Assembly: GCA_002704665.1 (NCBI GenBank)
Contig: PAHB01000017.1
Span: 1-24,533 of the forward strand
Direction: 5' to 3'
Origin: Pseudomonadota bacterium
GTDB taxonomy: Bacteria; Pseudomonadota; Gammaproteobacteria; Burkholderiales; Eutrophovitaceae
Length of the DNA: 24,533 nucleotides
The notes below the pieces were generated by a model, which saw only the letters and a list, made by a program, of their open reading frames with translations, was not told where the DNA came from and did not search any database. A program made the translations under genes and the position numbers. Shown one piece after another: positions 15,727-24,129 of the stretch (position 1 is its first letter; each line of letters begins with the position of its first letter).

Positions 15727-16770
15727 TTATGGCTTACCACTCGTGTTTTGTGTTTCGTTAATTTGCTCAAGATAGCGCATTATTTCACCTGTAAGTTCAT
15801 TACATCCGGTTCCAGATGCTGCAGATATGAAAAAAATTTTTTGATGATTATCTTGCAAAATATTTGTTAGTTTCGTGAACATTTTTTTACTCTGTTTTTC
15901 GCTGAAGAGGTCTATCTTATTTAAAACTAGCCAACGGGGTTTTGAATAAATGTGGTTCCCATATTGCTTCAGTTCCGTGAGAATTTCCATAATTTTATCT
16001 ATAACAGCCTGAAAGTTTTTATCTGCAGGAATTTCAACAACGTGAAGAAGAAGTTTCGTACGATCTAAATGACGAAGAAAACGTAAGCCAAGTCCAGAAC
16101 CAGTAGAGGCTCCTTTTATCAGACCAGGTAAATCCGCAATGACAAAACTACGACCATAATCTATTCTGACAGTCCCGAGGTTTGGCTCTAAAGTGGTGAA
16201 TGGATAATCTGCCACCTTTGGCCTGGCTGCTGAAATGGTTCTGGTAAGTGTGGATTTGCCCGCATTGGGTAGTCCGAGAAGACCGACATCAGCCAAAACT
16301 TTTAATTCCAGTCGTAGTGTGAGCTGATCACCAGCTTCACCTTTTGTAAATTGTCGTGGAGCTCTATTGGTACTCGATTTAAAGTGAATATTTCCGAGGC
16401 CTCCCTTTCCCCCCTCTGCTAGTAAGATTTTTTGTTTGTCCTCGGATAGATCCGCTATAATCCTGCCCGTATTTTTATCAGATATTACAGTGCCTACCGG
16501 CATTTTTAACAAAATATCAAGACCTGCTTTTCCATATCGATCTTTACTTTTACCGGATTCGCCATTCTTTGCGCTATGAATATGGGCAAAGCGGTATTCG
16601 ATCAACGTGTTGATGTTTCTGTCAGCTAAAGCGTAGATATGACCGCCTCGTCCGCCGTCACCTCCACTTGGACCACCTTTGGGAATGAATTTTTCTCGGC
16701 GGAAAGAAGCTAGCCCATCTCCCCCGCTACCCGCTCGTACGTCGATTACACTCTCGTCGATAAATTTCAT
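15727..16770 (-). CDS. obg: Obg/CgtA GTPase
   Basis: A 347-aa Obg GTPase involved in late assembly of the 50S subunit. The glycine-rich Obg fold (1 to about 158) includes GGPSGGDGGRGG. The G domain has Walker A GLPNAGKST (166-174), DLPG (213-216), NKID (284-287) and SAASG (316-320). It lacks the long acidic C-terminal tail of E. coli ObgE (390 aa). It follows rpmA but is separated by an intrinsic terminator, so it likely has its own promoter within 16771-16847; a TATACT-like hexamer reads leftward at 16824-16829. Confidence 0.97.
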   Translation of the reverse strand: MKFIDESVIDVRAGSGGDGLASFRREKFIPKGGPSGGDGGRGGHIYALADRNINTLIEYRFAHIHSAKNGESGKSKDRYGKAGLDILLKMPVGTVISDKNTGRIIADLSEDKQKILLAEGGKGGLGNIHFKSSTNRAPRQFTKGEAGDQLTLRLELKVLADVGLLGLPNAGKSTLTRTISAARPKVADYPFTTLEPNLGTVRIDYGRSFVIADLPGLIKGASTGSGLGLRFLRHLDRTKLLLHVVEIPADKNFQAVIDKIMEILTELKQYGNHIYSKPRWLVLNKIDLFSEKQSKKMFTKLTNILQDNHQKIFFISAASGTGCNELTGEIMRYLEQINETQNTSGKP

Positions 16771-16847
16771 AAAATCTATAACTCGGCAGCTGGTTGTATA
16801 AAGATTTCCGATCTTACTTTTTGAGTATAGCTCTAAAACGATTCAAT

Positions 16848-16875
16848 AAAAAAAGCCTCGTCACAAACGAGGCTT
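16848..16875 (-). terminator. Rho-independent terminator after rplU-rpmA
   Basis: Perfect 8-bp inverted repeat AAGCCTCG (16853-16860) / CGAGGCTT (16868-16875) with a 7-nt loop. Read leftward the stem is followed by a run of T. It lies about 20 bp past the rpmA stop and ends the ribosomal protein transcript before obg. Confidence 0.9.
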
Positions 16876-16895
16876 AGTTTTGAATGCCGCTAGGA

Positions 16896-17153
16896 CTATA
16901 ATGGTGCAATTTGAACGGTTTTCCTATTTTTTGCACCCTTAGTGGTGAACACCACAGCGCCATCTATTTTTGCAAACAGAGTATGATCTTTTCCTATTCC
17001 CACGTTCTCTCCTGGAAAGAATTTTGTACCTCTTTGTCGTACTAAAATACTTCCTGCTGAAACAATTTGCCCTCCAGCTCGCTTGACTCCTAATCTTTTT
17101 GAGTTTGAATCTCTGCCGTTTCGAGAACTACCACCTGCTTTTTTGTGAGCCAT
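16896..17153 (-). CDS. rpmA: Ribosomal protein bL27
   Basis: An 85-aa bL27 of the large ribosomal subunit, normal in length. The N terminus MAHKKAGGSSRNGRDSNSKR is typical and its flexible tail reaches the peptidyl transferase centre. It shows no N-terminal cleavage extension of the Firmicutes type. It follows rplU by 9 nt in the standard rplU-rpmA pair. Confidence 0.98.
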   Translation of the reverse strand: MAHKKAGGSSRNGRDSNSKRLGVKRAGGQIVSAGSILVRQRGTKFFPGENVGIGKDHTLFAKIDGAVVFTTKGAKNRKTVQIAPL

Positions 17154-17162
17154 TTGAAATAC

Positions 17163-17483
17163 CTATTCCGTTAGTATATTTTCTATTTCTATTTCTGTAA
17201 AATCTTGCCTATGCCCTTGTTGGTTCTTCGAGTGCTTACGGCGTCTAAGTTTGAAAATTCGAATTTTTTCTTGTCTTCCGTGTGAGATCACCTTCGCTTT
17301 TACAGTCGCCCCACTGAGAAGAGGCTTGCCAACTGTTACCTTCTCCCCGTCCGAGTGCAGAAGGACCTCATCAAGGTTAATTTGACTTCCAACCTCGTCT
17401 TTGAGGCGCTCTATTTTTATTTTTTGACCAGCGACTACTTTGTGCTGTTTACCACCAGTCTTAACCACAGCAAATGAAGACAT
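17163..17483 (-). CDS. rplU: Ribosomal protein bL21
   Basis: A 106-aa bL21 of the large ribosomal subunit. FAVVKTGGKQHKV at the N terminus and the RRRKHSKNQQGHRQ stretch near the C terminus are family signatures. It is the first gene of rplU-rpmA, divergent from ispB as in many gammaproteobacteria. Confidence 0.98.
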   Translation of the reverse strand: MSSFAVVKTGGKQHKVVAGQKIKIERLKDEVGSQINLDEVLLHSDGEKVTVGKPLLSGATVKAKVISHGRQEKIRIFKLRRRKHSKNQQGHRQDFTEIEIENILTE

Positions 17484-17547
17484 TTTGTTCCTAGGTTTTT
17501 ATCAGTGTCGTATCGTACAAAAAAAACACTATTTATTCAAGTAAACC

Positions 17548-17575
17548 TTTATAATTCCTACACGTTTTTTTGAAA
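17548..17575 (-). promoter_or_regulatory. Candidate sigma-70 promoter for rplU-rpmA
   Basis: Read leftward: TTTCAA (17570-17575), 16-bp spacer, TATAAA (17548-17553), about 65 bp upstream of rplU. On the other strand the same AT box gives TATAAT at 17550-17555, which might serve ispB, though I see no good -35 for it. Confidence 0.4.
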
Positions 17576-17606
17576 GTATTGTTGGTCTTTTTTCTAGAAA
17601 ATCACT

Positions 17607-18578
17607 ATGACCCCTAAACTAATTTCTACTATCATTCCAGGCGAAATGTCAAAAGTGGATGACATGATTGTACATTACCTTTATTCGCCGATTAAAATAA
17701 TTCAGGAAGTGGGGGCGCATATCATAAAGAGTGGAGGTAAGCGGCTAAGACCGGCTATCGTTGTTTTGTCAGCATTGGCAAGTAACTACAACAGCGGCAC
17801 GAATCACCTGAAATTAGCAACAGTTGTCGAATTTATTCATACGGCTACCCTTTTGCACGATGATGTTGTCGACGAATCGCGTCTTCGCCGGGGCTCCGCG
17901 ACTGCTAATGTAATTTTTGGAAATGCTGCAACGGTTTTAGTTGGTGATTTTCTTTATTCTAGGGCTTTCCAGTTGGTTGCAGAAATAGAAAATGACCAAG
18001 TAACTTATGAATTAGCACAGGCGACTAACACGATTGCAGAGGGAGAGATTAGTCAATTGATAAATCTGCAAGACCCTGAGATTTCAGAAGATACCTATTA
18101 TGCGATTGTTAGATCAAAAACTGCGAGGTTGTTCGAAACAGCCGCTAAGTTAGGCGCAATTTTAGGTGGTCTTGAAAATCACGCATGTGAAGCATTTGCG
18201 AGCTATGGGTCGCACATGGGTGTGGCTTTTCAGCTTATTGACGACGCTCTAGATTATTCAGGAGACAAGGACACAATCGGCAAAAACCTTGGAGATGACT
18301 TTTCACAAGGTAAAGTCACTCTGCCGCTAATCTACGTCATGAAAAATGGATCTGACAAACAGCGAAAATTTCTGCGAGATGCGATAAAGAGTCAATCGGA
18401 CTCGAACCTAGAGCGAGTCGTAGAAGTAATGGAGTTAAACAATGCGATTGAGTATGTTTATGGCAAAGCAAAAATCGAAATACAACTTGCCATTGATGCT
18501 TTGCAGGCTATCTCTGACTCGAAGTACAAAAAATGTTTAATTGACCTAGCAAAGTTTTCAATCGAAAGACGAGCTTGA
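17607..18578 (+). CDS. ispB: All-trans polyprenyl (octaprenyl-type) diphosphate synthase
   Basis: A 323-aa trans-prenyltransferase, the length of E. coli IspB. The first Asp-rich motif is DDVVD at 85-89 within LLHDDVVDESRLRRG, and the second is DDALD at 212-216. GGKRLRPA at 43-50 binds isopentenyl diphosphate. It extends farnesyl diphosphate to make the ubiquinone side chain; the exact chain length (C40 or other) cannot be told from these motifs. Position divergent from rplU supports the ispB assignment. The ribosome-binding site before the ATG is poor. Confidence 0.95.
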   Translation: MTPKLISTIIPGEMSKVDDMIVHYLYSPIKIIQEVGAHIIKSGGKRLRPAIVVLSALASNYNSGTNHLKLATVVEFIHTATLLHDDVVDESRLRRGSATANVIFGNAATVLVGDFLYSRAFQLVAEIENDQVTYELAQATNTIAEGEISQLINLQDPEISEDTYYAIVRSKTARLFETAAKLGAILGGLENHACEAFASYGSHMGVAFQLIDDALDYSGDKDTIGKNLGDDFSQGKVTLPLIYVMKNGSDKQRKFLRDAIKSQSDSNLERVVEVMELNNAIEYVYGKAKIEIQLAIDALQAISDSKYKKCLIDLAKFSIERRA

Positions 18579-18739
18579 GGTTTGGGGCGGAGTTTTCAAA
18601 CATTTGATATGCTAATTTGACACTCCCATGAGGCTACTGCTACGGTATTTCCCAAAATTTTTAAAAGCTATAAAGTGCGGCTAAATTTTGAAATTTGATT
18701 TTGTATTTTGGGTGTGAATTTATTTTAAAAAGAGGTTAA

Positions 18740-18964
18740 ATGTTGGCAAAATATGTTCTCTTAATTTTGATAATTTTGTTTGTACTTCAAGTAGTAAGAA
18801 CGGTTCGTTTTTTACAAAACCGGGGCCGCGTCAACAGGCCGCACAAAGAAAACATGGTTGTATGTGATCACTGTAGAGTTAACTTTCCAGAAAGTGAAAG
18901 TGTTGTATCTAACGGCCGGGTATTTTGCTCCGAGGAACATCAAAGGGCATCCCGAGAGCGATAA
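18740..18964 (+). CDS. PP0621-family small zinc-ribbon membrane protein
   Basis: A 74-aa protein with one N-terminal hydrophobic segment (about 4-20) and a small metal-binding module at the C terminus: Cys42, Cys45, Cys63 and His67 (CDHC and FCSEEHQ). This matches the PP0621 family of short proteins in Pseudomonas-like gammaproteobacteria. It would sit in the inner membrane with the zinc ribbon facing the cytosol; the function is unknown. It is followed by ampD with a 42-nt gap, so the pair may be co-transcribed. Confidence 0.85.
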   Translation: MLAKYVLLILIILFVLQVVRTVRFLQNRGRVNRPHKENMVVCDHCRVNFPESESVVSNGRVFCSEEHQRASRER

Positions 18965-19006
18965 AAAAATGATTTTATTCGCGCAATCGTTGACTTATAA
19001 AGAATA

Positions 19007-19564
19007 ATGATGGAAACAGTGTGGAAAATCGATAGTGAAGGTATGTTGTCTGCCGCTGATTTTTTGAAGTCACCTAACCATGATAATAGACCATCTGATA
19101 TTGATGTTGAATTATTGGTTATACATTGTATAAGCCTGCCCCCGGGGAAGTACGGGAATGGGTATGTCGATAAATTATTTATGAATGAAATCGAGAAACT
19201 GAGAGACCTTCAATTTTCACAAATTATTGATCTACGAGTTTCTGCGCATTTCCTGATCAATAGAGAAGGTAACATTACCCAATACGTTTCTTGCCTCAAG
19301 AGGGCGTGGCACGCAGGGAAGTCTCGTTGGCGGAACAAACATAATTGCAATGACTTTTCAATTGGTATTGAGCTGGAGGGAACCGATGCCACTCGCTTCA
19401 CCGAAAAACAGTATTTTAACCTAGCCAAACTTACAAAGGTTTTAAAAAGAAAATTTGCTATACGTGAGATTGTTCCTCACAGTGAAATCGCGCTGCCGAT
19501 CGGGCGAAAGAGCGATCCGGGTGAGCTGTTTGAATGGGATAAGTATAAGAAACTGATTGAATAA
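19007..19564 (+). CDS. ampD: 1,6-anhydro-N-acetylmuramyl-L-alanine amidase AmpD
   Basis: A 185-aa cytosolic zinc amidase that removes peptides from 1,6-anhydromuropeptides in cell-wall recycling; loss of AmpD often derepresses AmpC beta-lactamase. The zinc ligands are His40, His158 and Asp170, with the catalytic Glu122 (SIGIELEGTD) and Lys168. AHFLINREGNI and WHAGKSRW are characteristic. Length matches E. coli AmpD (183 aa), and there is no signal peptide, which separates it from the periplasmic AmiD/AmpDh types. Two consecutive ATG codons make the start uncertain by one residue. Confidence 0.95.
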   Translation: MMETVWKIDSEGMLSAADFLKSPNHDNRPSDIDVELLVIHCISLPPGKYGNGYVDKLFMNEIEKLRDLQFSQIIDLRVSAHFLINREGNITQYVSCLKRAWHAGKSRWRNKHNCNDFSIGIELEGTDATRFTEKQYFNLAKLTKVLKRKFAIREIVPHSEIALPIGRKSDPGELFEWDKYKKLIE

Positions 19565-19698
19565 TTGTTGTTTTTTCGAAAGATTTGCTTTCAGACAATG
19601 TTTATAAAGCTTTTTAGTGGTCAACTAGCTTCGTGGCAAAGTAGACATATCAAAAAAAGCTTAAAACGGACAGCTGTTCAAGTAAGTTTAAAAATCTC

Positions 19699-19726
19699 TT
19701 GACAGGTCGACAATAGACACTAAAAA
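19699..19726 (+). promoter_or_regulatory. nrdAB promoter
   Basis: A consensus TTGACA at 19699-19704 with TAAAAA at 19721-19726 (16-bp spacer) lies about 95 bp upstream of the nrdA start. The -10 hexamer falls inside the first NrdR box, as expected for repression by blocking RNA polymerase. Confidence 0.6.
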
Positions 19727-19732
19727 TAGCGG
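19717..19732 (+). promoter_or_regulatory. NrdR box 1
   Basis: ACACTAAAAATAGCGG matches the NrdR consensus ACACWATATATWGTGT at 12 of 16 positions and overlaps the -10 of the nrdAB promoter. Its centre is 32 bp, about three helical turns, from box 2, the usual layout for this dATP/ATP-sensing repressor. Confidence 0.75.
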
Positions 19733-19748
19733 TTATACAAAAGTAAAA

Positions 19749-19764
19749 GCACAACATATAGTGG
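19749..19764 (+). promoter_or_regulatory. NrdR box 2
   Basis: GCACAACATATAGTGG matches the NrdR consensus at 13 of 16 positions. It is separated from box 1 by 16 bp and lies about 55 bp upstream of the nrdA start codon. Confidence 0.82.
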
Positions 19765-19819
19765 TCAGTAAAAAGGGCGGGATCAGTACTAAGAATATTA
19801 AAGAGATTTTGGAGGAATA

Positions 19820-22684
19820 ATGCAACTTGCGACGAACTTAACCTCATCAGCCCCGACGCACCAGGCTGAGGACAAAAAATCTGAAGAAATAGAACTTCCA
19901 GATTCTTTTCCTCAACACAAAGTGATTCGGCGAAATGGCGCAGTGGTGAATTTTGAACCGCCAAAGATAGCCCTAGCGTTAACAAAGGCCTTTTTGGCAG
20001 TAAGTGGAGGTCAGGGAGCTGCCTCGGCGAAAATAAGAGACTTAGTGGCCTCCCTGACAGGGACCGTGGTGCAGGCTCTGCCCGGACGAAAGCCCTCTGG
20101 GGGGACATTTCACATTGAGGATATTCAGGACCAGGTAGAACTTGCCCTAATGCGAGCTGGGCAACATGAGGTGGCGAGGGCCTATGTGCTTTACAGAGAA
20201 AGTCGAAATCGACAGCGGGCTGAGAGGGGCCAAGAAAATACAAATCCGCAAAAACAAATTAATGTTCGCGCTGGTGGCGGTTTAAAACCTTTAAAAGTAG
20301 ATGTTTTAAAAGAGCTGATCGATGAGTGTTGTTTAGGGCTAGAGAAATCGGTAAATTCAAGTAGCATAGTAAAGTTAACAGTTAGGGACTTGTATGACGG
20401 CGTATCAGTAGAGGAGGTGCAAAAAAGCACGATAATGGCCGCAAGATCTCTAATAGAGAAAGAGCCGGATTACAGTTTCGTTACGGCAAGACTTTTACTT
20501 AATAGTATCAGATCCGAGGTTTTAGGTAATGAGACCAGTCACGAAATGATGGGTGTCCGATACTCTGAGTACTTTCCACGATTTATTCACTTAGCAGTCG
20601 AAAAAAATCTTTTAGACGAAAAGTTATTGAATTTTGATTTAGGAAAACTTGGCGACGCTCTGGAGGCTGATCGCGACCTAAAATTTGGATATCTTGGCTT
20701 ACAAACACTCTACGACCGATATTTTTTACACCTTGAGGGTAGACGTATAGAGTTGCCCCAAGTATTTTTTATGCGTGTTGCCATGGGTTTGGCGTTAAAT
20801 GAACGTGATAAAGAAGAGAGGGCGGTAGAGTTTTATAACGTTCTTTCGAGTTTTGAATTTATGAGTTCAACACCGACATTATTCAATTCCGGCACTATAA
20901 GGTCGCAATTGTCGAGTTGTTATCTGACCACTATATCAGACGATCTAGACGGTATATACGAAGGTATTAAAGAGAACGCGTTATTATCAAAGTTTGCTGG
21001 TGGACTGGGGAATGACTGGACAGCGGTTCGAGCGCTAGGCTCTCACATAAAAGGTACCAATGGAAAGTCACAAGGAGTAGTTCCATTCTTGAAAGTAGTC
21101 AACGACACAGCAGTCGCAGTGAATCAAGGAGGCAAAAGAAAAGGAGCTGTATGTGCCTATTTAGAGACTTGGCATTTGGATATCGAAGAATTTTTGGAAT
21201 TGCGAAAAAATACAGGAGATGATAGGCGCCGGACCCATGACATGAATACAGCAAATTGGATTCCAGACCTATTTATGAAAAGGGTTATTTCGGGTCGAGA
21301 GTGGACGCTTTTCTCTCCCGCTGATGTCCCTGATTTGCATGAACTTTACGGTGAGCAATTTGAAACTGCTTATTTGGCTTATGAGAAAAAAATTGAGACA
21401 GGGGAAATCTCTTTATTTAAAAAAGTTGGTGCTTCTGACCTTTGGCGAAAAATGTTATCGATGTTATTTGAAACGGGTCATCCTTGGATTACTTTCAAAG
21501 ATCCTTGTAATATTCGCAGTCCCCAAAACCATGTCGGCGTTGTACACAGTTCGAATCTATGCACCGAGATAACACTTAACACTTCTGACAAAGAAATAGC
21601 TGTGTGTAACTTAGGCTCGGTGAATCTAACAGCCCATCTCCGCGACGGGGATATAGATTATTCCAAGCTTAAGAAAACGATCTCCACAGCGATGCGGATG
21701 TTGGATAATGTTGTCGATATTAATTTTTATGCCGTAGATAAAGCCCGCAATTCGAATCTCAAACACAGACCTGTGGGATTAGGCATGATGGGATTTCAGG
21801 ATTGCCTTCAGTTGATGAAGGTTCCATACGGTTCCGAGAAGGCAGTAGATTTTTCGGATAGAGTAACAGAGGCGCTTTGCTATTATGCATATTGGGCTTC
21901 AACAGAGCTGTCCGAGGAAAGAGGGCGTTATTCGACTTTTGATGGATCGCTATGGTCGAAGGGTATTCTACCCCAGGATACGATGGCAATCTTGAAAAGC
22001 GAGAGAGGAGGTAATGTTGAACTAAATATGGTCTCGTCGATGGACTGGGATATATTGCGTAATCGTATACAGCGATATGGAATTAGAAACTCTAATTGTG
22101 TTGCGATAGCACCAACAGCAACAATTGCCAACATAGTAGGTGTGTCAGCCTCAATCGAGCCAACTTTTCAAAACCTTTACGTTAAGTCAAACCTCTCTGG
22201 AGAGTTTACCGTCACTAACAGGTACCTTGTGGAGGAACTTAAGAAGTTGAATCTTTGGGATGACGTTATGATTTCTGACCTAAAATATTTTGACGGATCA
22301 TTATCTAAAATAGATAGAATACCTAGTGCCATTAGAGATTTATATTCAACAGCATTTGAAATAGATCCAGCGTGGCTAGTCGAAAGCGCAGCGAGAAGGC
22401 AAAAGTGGATCGACCAAGCACAGTCCCTAAACATATATATGTCGGGTGCCTCTGGAAAAAAATTGGATGAAATCTATAAATTAGCATGGAGGAGAGGTTT
22501 AAAGACTACCTACTATCTCCGAACATTGGCCGCCACGCATGTTGAAAAAGCAACGATTAACTCCGGAAGGCTTAATTCAGTTCCGACTGAGTCAGTGAAG
22601 AATGAGGGAAGTGGAAGTAATGTAGAACCAGCGGATATAAAAGCTTGTTCAATATATGATCCGGATTGTGAAGCGTGTCAATAG
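19820..22684 (+). CDS. nrdA: Class Ia ribonucleoside-diphosphate reductase, alpha subunit
   Basis: A 954-aa catalytic subunit that reduces ribonucleoside diphosphates. Much longer than E. coli NrdA (761 aa), like the Pseudomonas form. Residues about 32-135 form an ATP-cone (VIRRNGAVVNFEPPKI; HEVARAYVLYRESR) and about 155-235 look like a second, degenerate cone. The active-site Cys set is Cys367, Cys581 (NLCTE, with Glu583) and Cys596 (CNLGSVNL). The radical-transfer pair is Tyr898-Tyr899, and the C-terminal redox pair Cys950/Cys953 ends the protein (CEACQ). GGAGGA at 19811-19816 precedes the ATG. DNA coding for the first cone is clearly more GC-rich than the rest. nrdB follows after 53 nt. 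Confidence 0.97.
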   Translation: MQLATNLTSSAPTHQAEDKKSEEIELPDSFPQHKVIRRNGAVVNFEPPKIALALTKAFLAVSGGQGAASAKIRDLVASLTGTVVQALPGRKPSGGTFHIEDIQDQVELALMRAGQHEVARAYVLYRESRNRQRAERGQENTNPQKQINVRAGGGLKPLKVDVLKELIDECCLGLEKSVNSSSIVKLTVRDLYDGVSVEEVQKSTIMAARSLIEKEPDYSFVTARLLLNSIRSEVLGNETSHEMMGVRYSEYFPRFIHLAVEKNLLDEKLLNFDLGKLGDALEADRDLKFGYLGLQTLYDRYFLHLEGRRIELPQVFFMRVAMGLALNERDKEERAVEFYNVLSSFEFMSSTPTLFNSGTIRSQLSSCYLTTISDDLDGIYEGIKENALLSKFAGGLGNDWTAVRALGSHIKGTNGKSQGVVPFLKVVNDTAVAVNQGGKRKGAVCAYLETWHLDIEEFLELRKNTGDDRRRTHDMNTANWIPDLFMKRVISGREWTLFSPADVPDLHELYGEQFETAYLAYEKKIETGEISLFKKVGASDLWRKMLSMLFETGHPWITFKDPCNIRSPQNHVGVVHSSNLCTEITLNTSDKEIAVCNLGSVNLTAHLRDGDIDYSKLKKTISTAMRMLDNVVDINFYAVDKARNSNLKHRPVGLGMMGFQDCLQLMKVPYGSEKAVDFSDRVTEALCYYAYWASTELSEERGRYSTFDGSLWSKGILPQDTMAILKSERGGNVELNMVSSMDWDILRNRIQRYGIRNSNCVAIAPTATIANIVGVSASIEPTFQNLYVKSNLSGEFTVTNRYLVEELKKLNLWDDVMISDLKYFDGSLSKIDRIPSAIRDLYSTAFEIDPAWLVESAARRQKWIDQAQSLNIYMSGASGKKLDEIYKLAWRRGLKTTYYLRTLAATHVEKATINSGRLNSVPTESVKNEGSGSNVEPADIKACSIYDPDCEACQ

Positions 22685-22737
22685 CTTTGAAAGGTTTAAT
22701 CAATGAAAGACAGAAAGTAAAGGTATAGGGTAAAAAT

Positions 22738-23898
22738 ATGTTGCAGTTTGATGAAGAAATTAATAAACAAGTAAGTGCTGGTGGCGTCCCTAGTGGAACG
22801 CCTTCGGATGGGTCATTCTTGGAAAACACGGGCTCAAAAGAACCAATTCATTCCATTGATCATTCGGGTGAAGGCGTCGATGGAAGAGTTCGTATAGAAG
22901 ATAAAAAGATAATAAATGGAAAAGCTGACGTAAATCAATTGGTGCCATTTAAATACAAATGGGCTTGGGATAAATATTTGGCGGGTTGTGCAAATCATTG
23001 GATGCCGCAAGAAATTAATATGACTCGAGATATTGAGTTATGGAAAAACCCAAAGGGACTGACTGAGGATGAAAGGCTAATAATTAAACGTAACTTGGGT
23101 TTTTTTGTAACGGCAGACTCTCTAGCTGCTAATAATATTGTTTTAGGAACTTACAGACATATAACAGCTCCGGAATGTAGGCAGTATTTGCTAAGACAGG
23201 CATTTGAAGAGGCAATTCACACCCACGCGTATCAATACATTGTTGAGAGTCTTGGTCTAGACGAGGCGGAGATTTTTAATGCGTACAAAGAGGTTGCAAG
23301 TATAAGAGAAAAAGACGAATTTCTAATACCCTATATAGAAACCCTTACCGATCCGAATTTTAAAACGGGAGATCATGTTAGTGATCAAAAGCTGCTGAAA
23401 AGTTTGATAGTTTTTGCTTGTATTATGGAAGGTTTATTTTTCTACGTGGGGTTTGTGCAAATATTGGCTCTCGGAAGACAAAACAAGATGACGGGAGCTG
23501 CGGAACAGTATCAATACATTCTTAGGGACGAATCGATGCATTGTAATTTTGGCATAGATTTAATCAATCAGCTTAAACTAGAAAACCCTAACTTGTGGAC
23601 CGAAGACTTCAGAGGAGAAATTTCTTCTTTAATTCAGCAAGGCGTGGAATTAGAATACCGTTATGCTGAGGACACTATGCCAAGAGGAGTCTTGGGATTA
23701 GATGCGTCCAAGTTCAAGGAATATCTGCGCTATGTCGCAAATCGGCGTTGCCAGCAAATCGGACTAGAGCAAATCTATGACGGCGCTAACAATCCATTTC
23801 CTTGGATGTCTGAAATGATGGATCTCAAAAAGGAGAGGAATTTTTTCGAAACAAGGGTCATAGAATACCAGACAGGTGGTGCTTTGAATTGGGAATGA
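22738..23898 (+). CDS. nrdB: Class Ia ribonucleoside-diphosphate reductase, beta subunit
   Basis: A 386-aa radical-generating diiron subunit. All metal ligands and the radical Tyr align with E. coli NrdB spacing: Asp127, Glu158, His161, Tyr165 (EAIHTHAY), Glu231, Glu265 and His268 (RDESMH). The N terminus is about 43 residues longer than in E. coli and low in complexity. The Tyr and full ligand set argue for the classic Fe-dityrosyl type, not a class Ic form without Tyr. It is co-transcribed with nrdA under the NrdR-controlled promoter. Confidence 0.97.
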   Translation: MLQFDEEINKQVSAGGVPSGTPSDGSFLENTGSKEPIHSIDHSGEGVDGRVRIEDKKIINGKADVNQLVPFKYKWAWDKYLAGCANHWMPQEINMTRDIELWKNPKGLTEDERLIIKRNLGFFVTADSLAANNIVLGTYRHITAPECRQYLLRQAFEEAIHTHAYQYIVESLGLDEAEIFNAYKEVASIREKDEFLIPYIETLTDPNFKTGDHVSDQKLLKSLIVFACIMEGLFFYVGFVQILALGRQNKMTGAAEQYQYILRDESMHCNFGIDLINQLKLENPNLWTEDFRGEISSLIQQGVELEYRYAEDTMPRGVLGLDASKFKEYLRYVANRRCQQIGLEQIYDGANNPFPWMSEMMDLKKERNFFETRVIEYQTGGALNWE

Positions 23899-23967
23899 AG
23901 GATTTGAAAGACAAAACACCACAAGAAAACTCAAGTAATAGATCTTATTCAAATAGGTAGTAAACTG

Positions 23968-24117
23968 ATGAATATCTTACACCACAGTAAAGAACTGATA
24001 AGCCTTTCGGGGGATGTAAAAGCGCTCCAAAATGGTTTTCGGTCAGCGTTATTAGTTTTACCAGTGGCGCTGTATTTTTTTTTAACCTTAATCAATGCTA
24101 TTAACTTGTATTCCTAG
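23968..24117 (+). CDS. Putative small single-pass membrane protein (49 aa)
   Basis: An ATG-to-TAG frame of 49 codons between nrdB and the histone-like gene. Residues 1-25 are polar, then about 26-48 form one hydrophobic segment (SALLVLPVALYFFLTLINAI). The stop overlaps the strong ribosome-binding site of the next gene. Its own ribosome-binding site is weak (AGGT about 9 nt upstream). I do not recognise it; the clean transmembrane segment makes it plausible but unproven. Confidence 0.4.
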   Translation: MNILHHSKELISLSGDVKALQNGFRSALLVLPVALYFFLTLINAINLYS

Positions 24118-24129
24118 GAGGTGATTGAA

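Noticed and set aside
18653..18690. Inverted repeat CAAAATTT / AAATTTTG with a 22-nt loop after ispB
   Set aside because: Entirely AT pairs except the ends, long loop and no T-run, so it is not a convincing terminator.
19650..20243. A 197-codon leftward open frame opposite the nrdA promoter and ATP-cone
   Set aside because: It overlaps the NrdR boxes and the start of a certain gene, has no recognisable domain, and is explained by the local GC-rich composition of nrdA.
23895..23960. A 21-codon frame whose ATG overlaps the nrdB stop (ATGA)
   Set aside because: Polar, very short, with no ribosome-binding site of note and no recognisable feature; likely chance.
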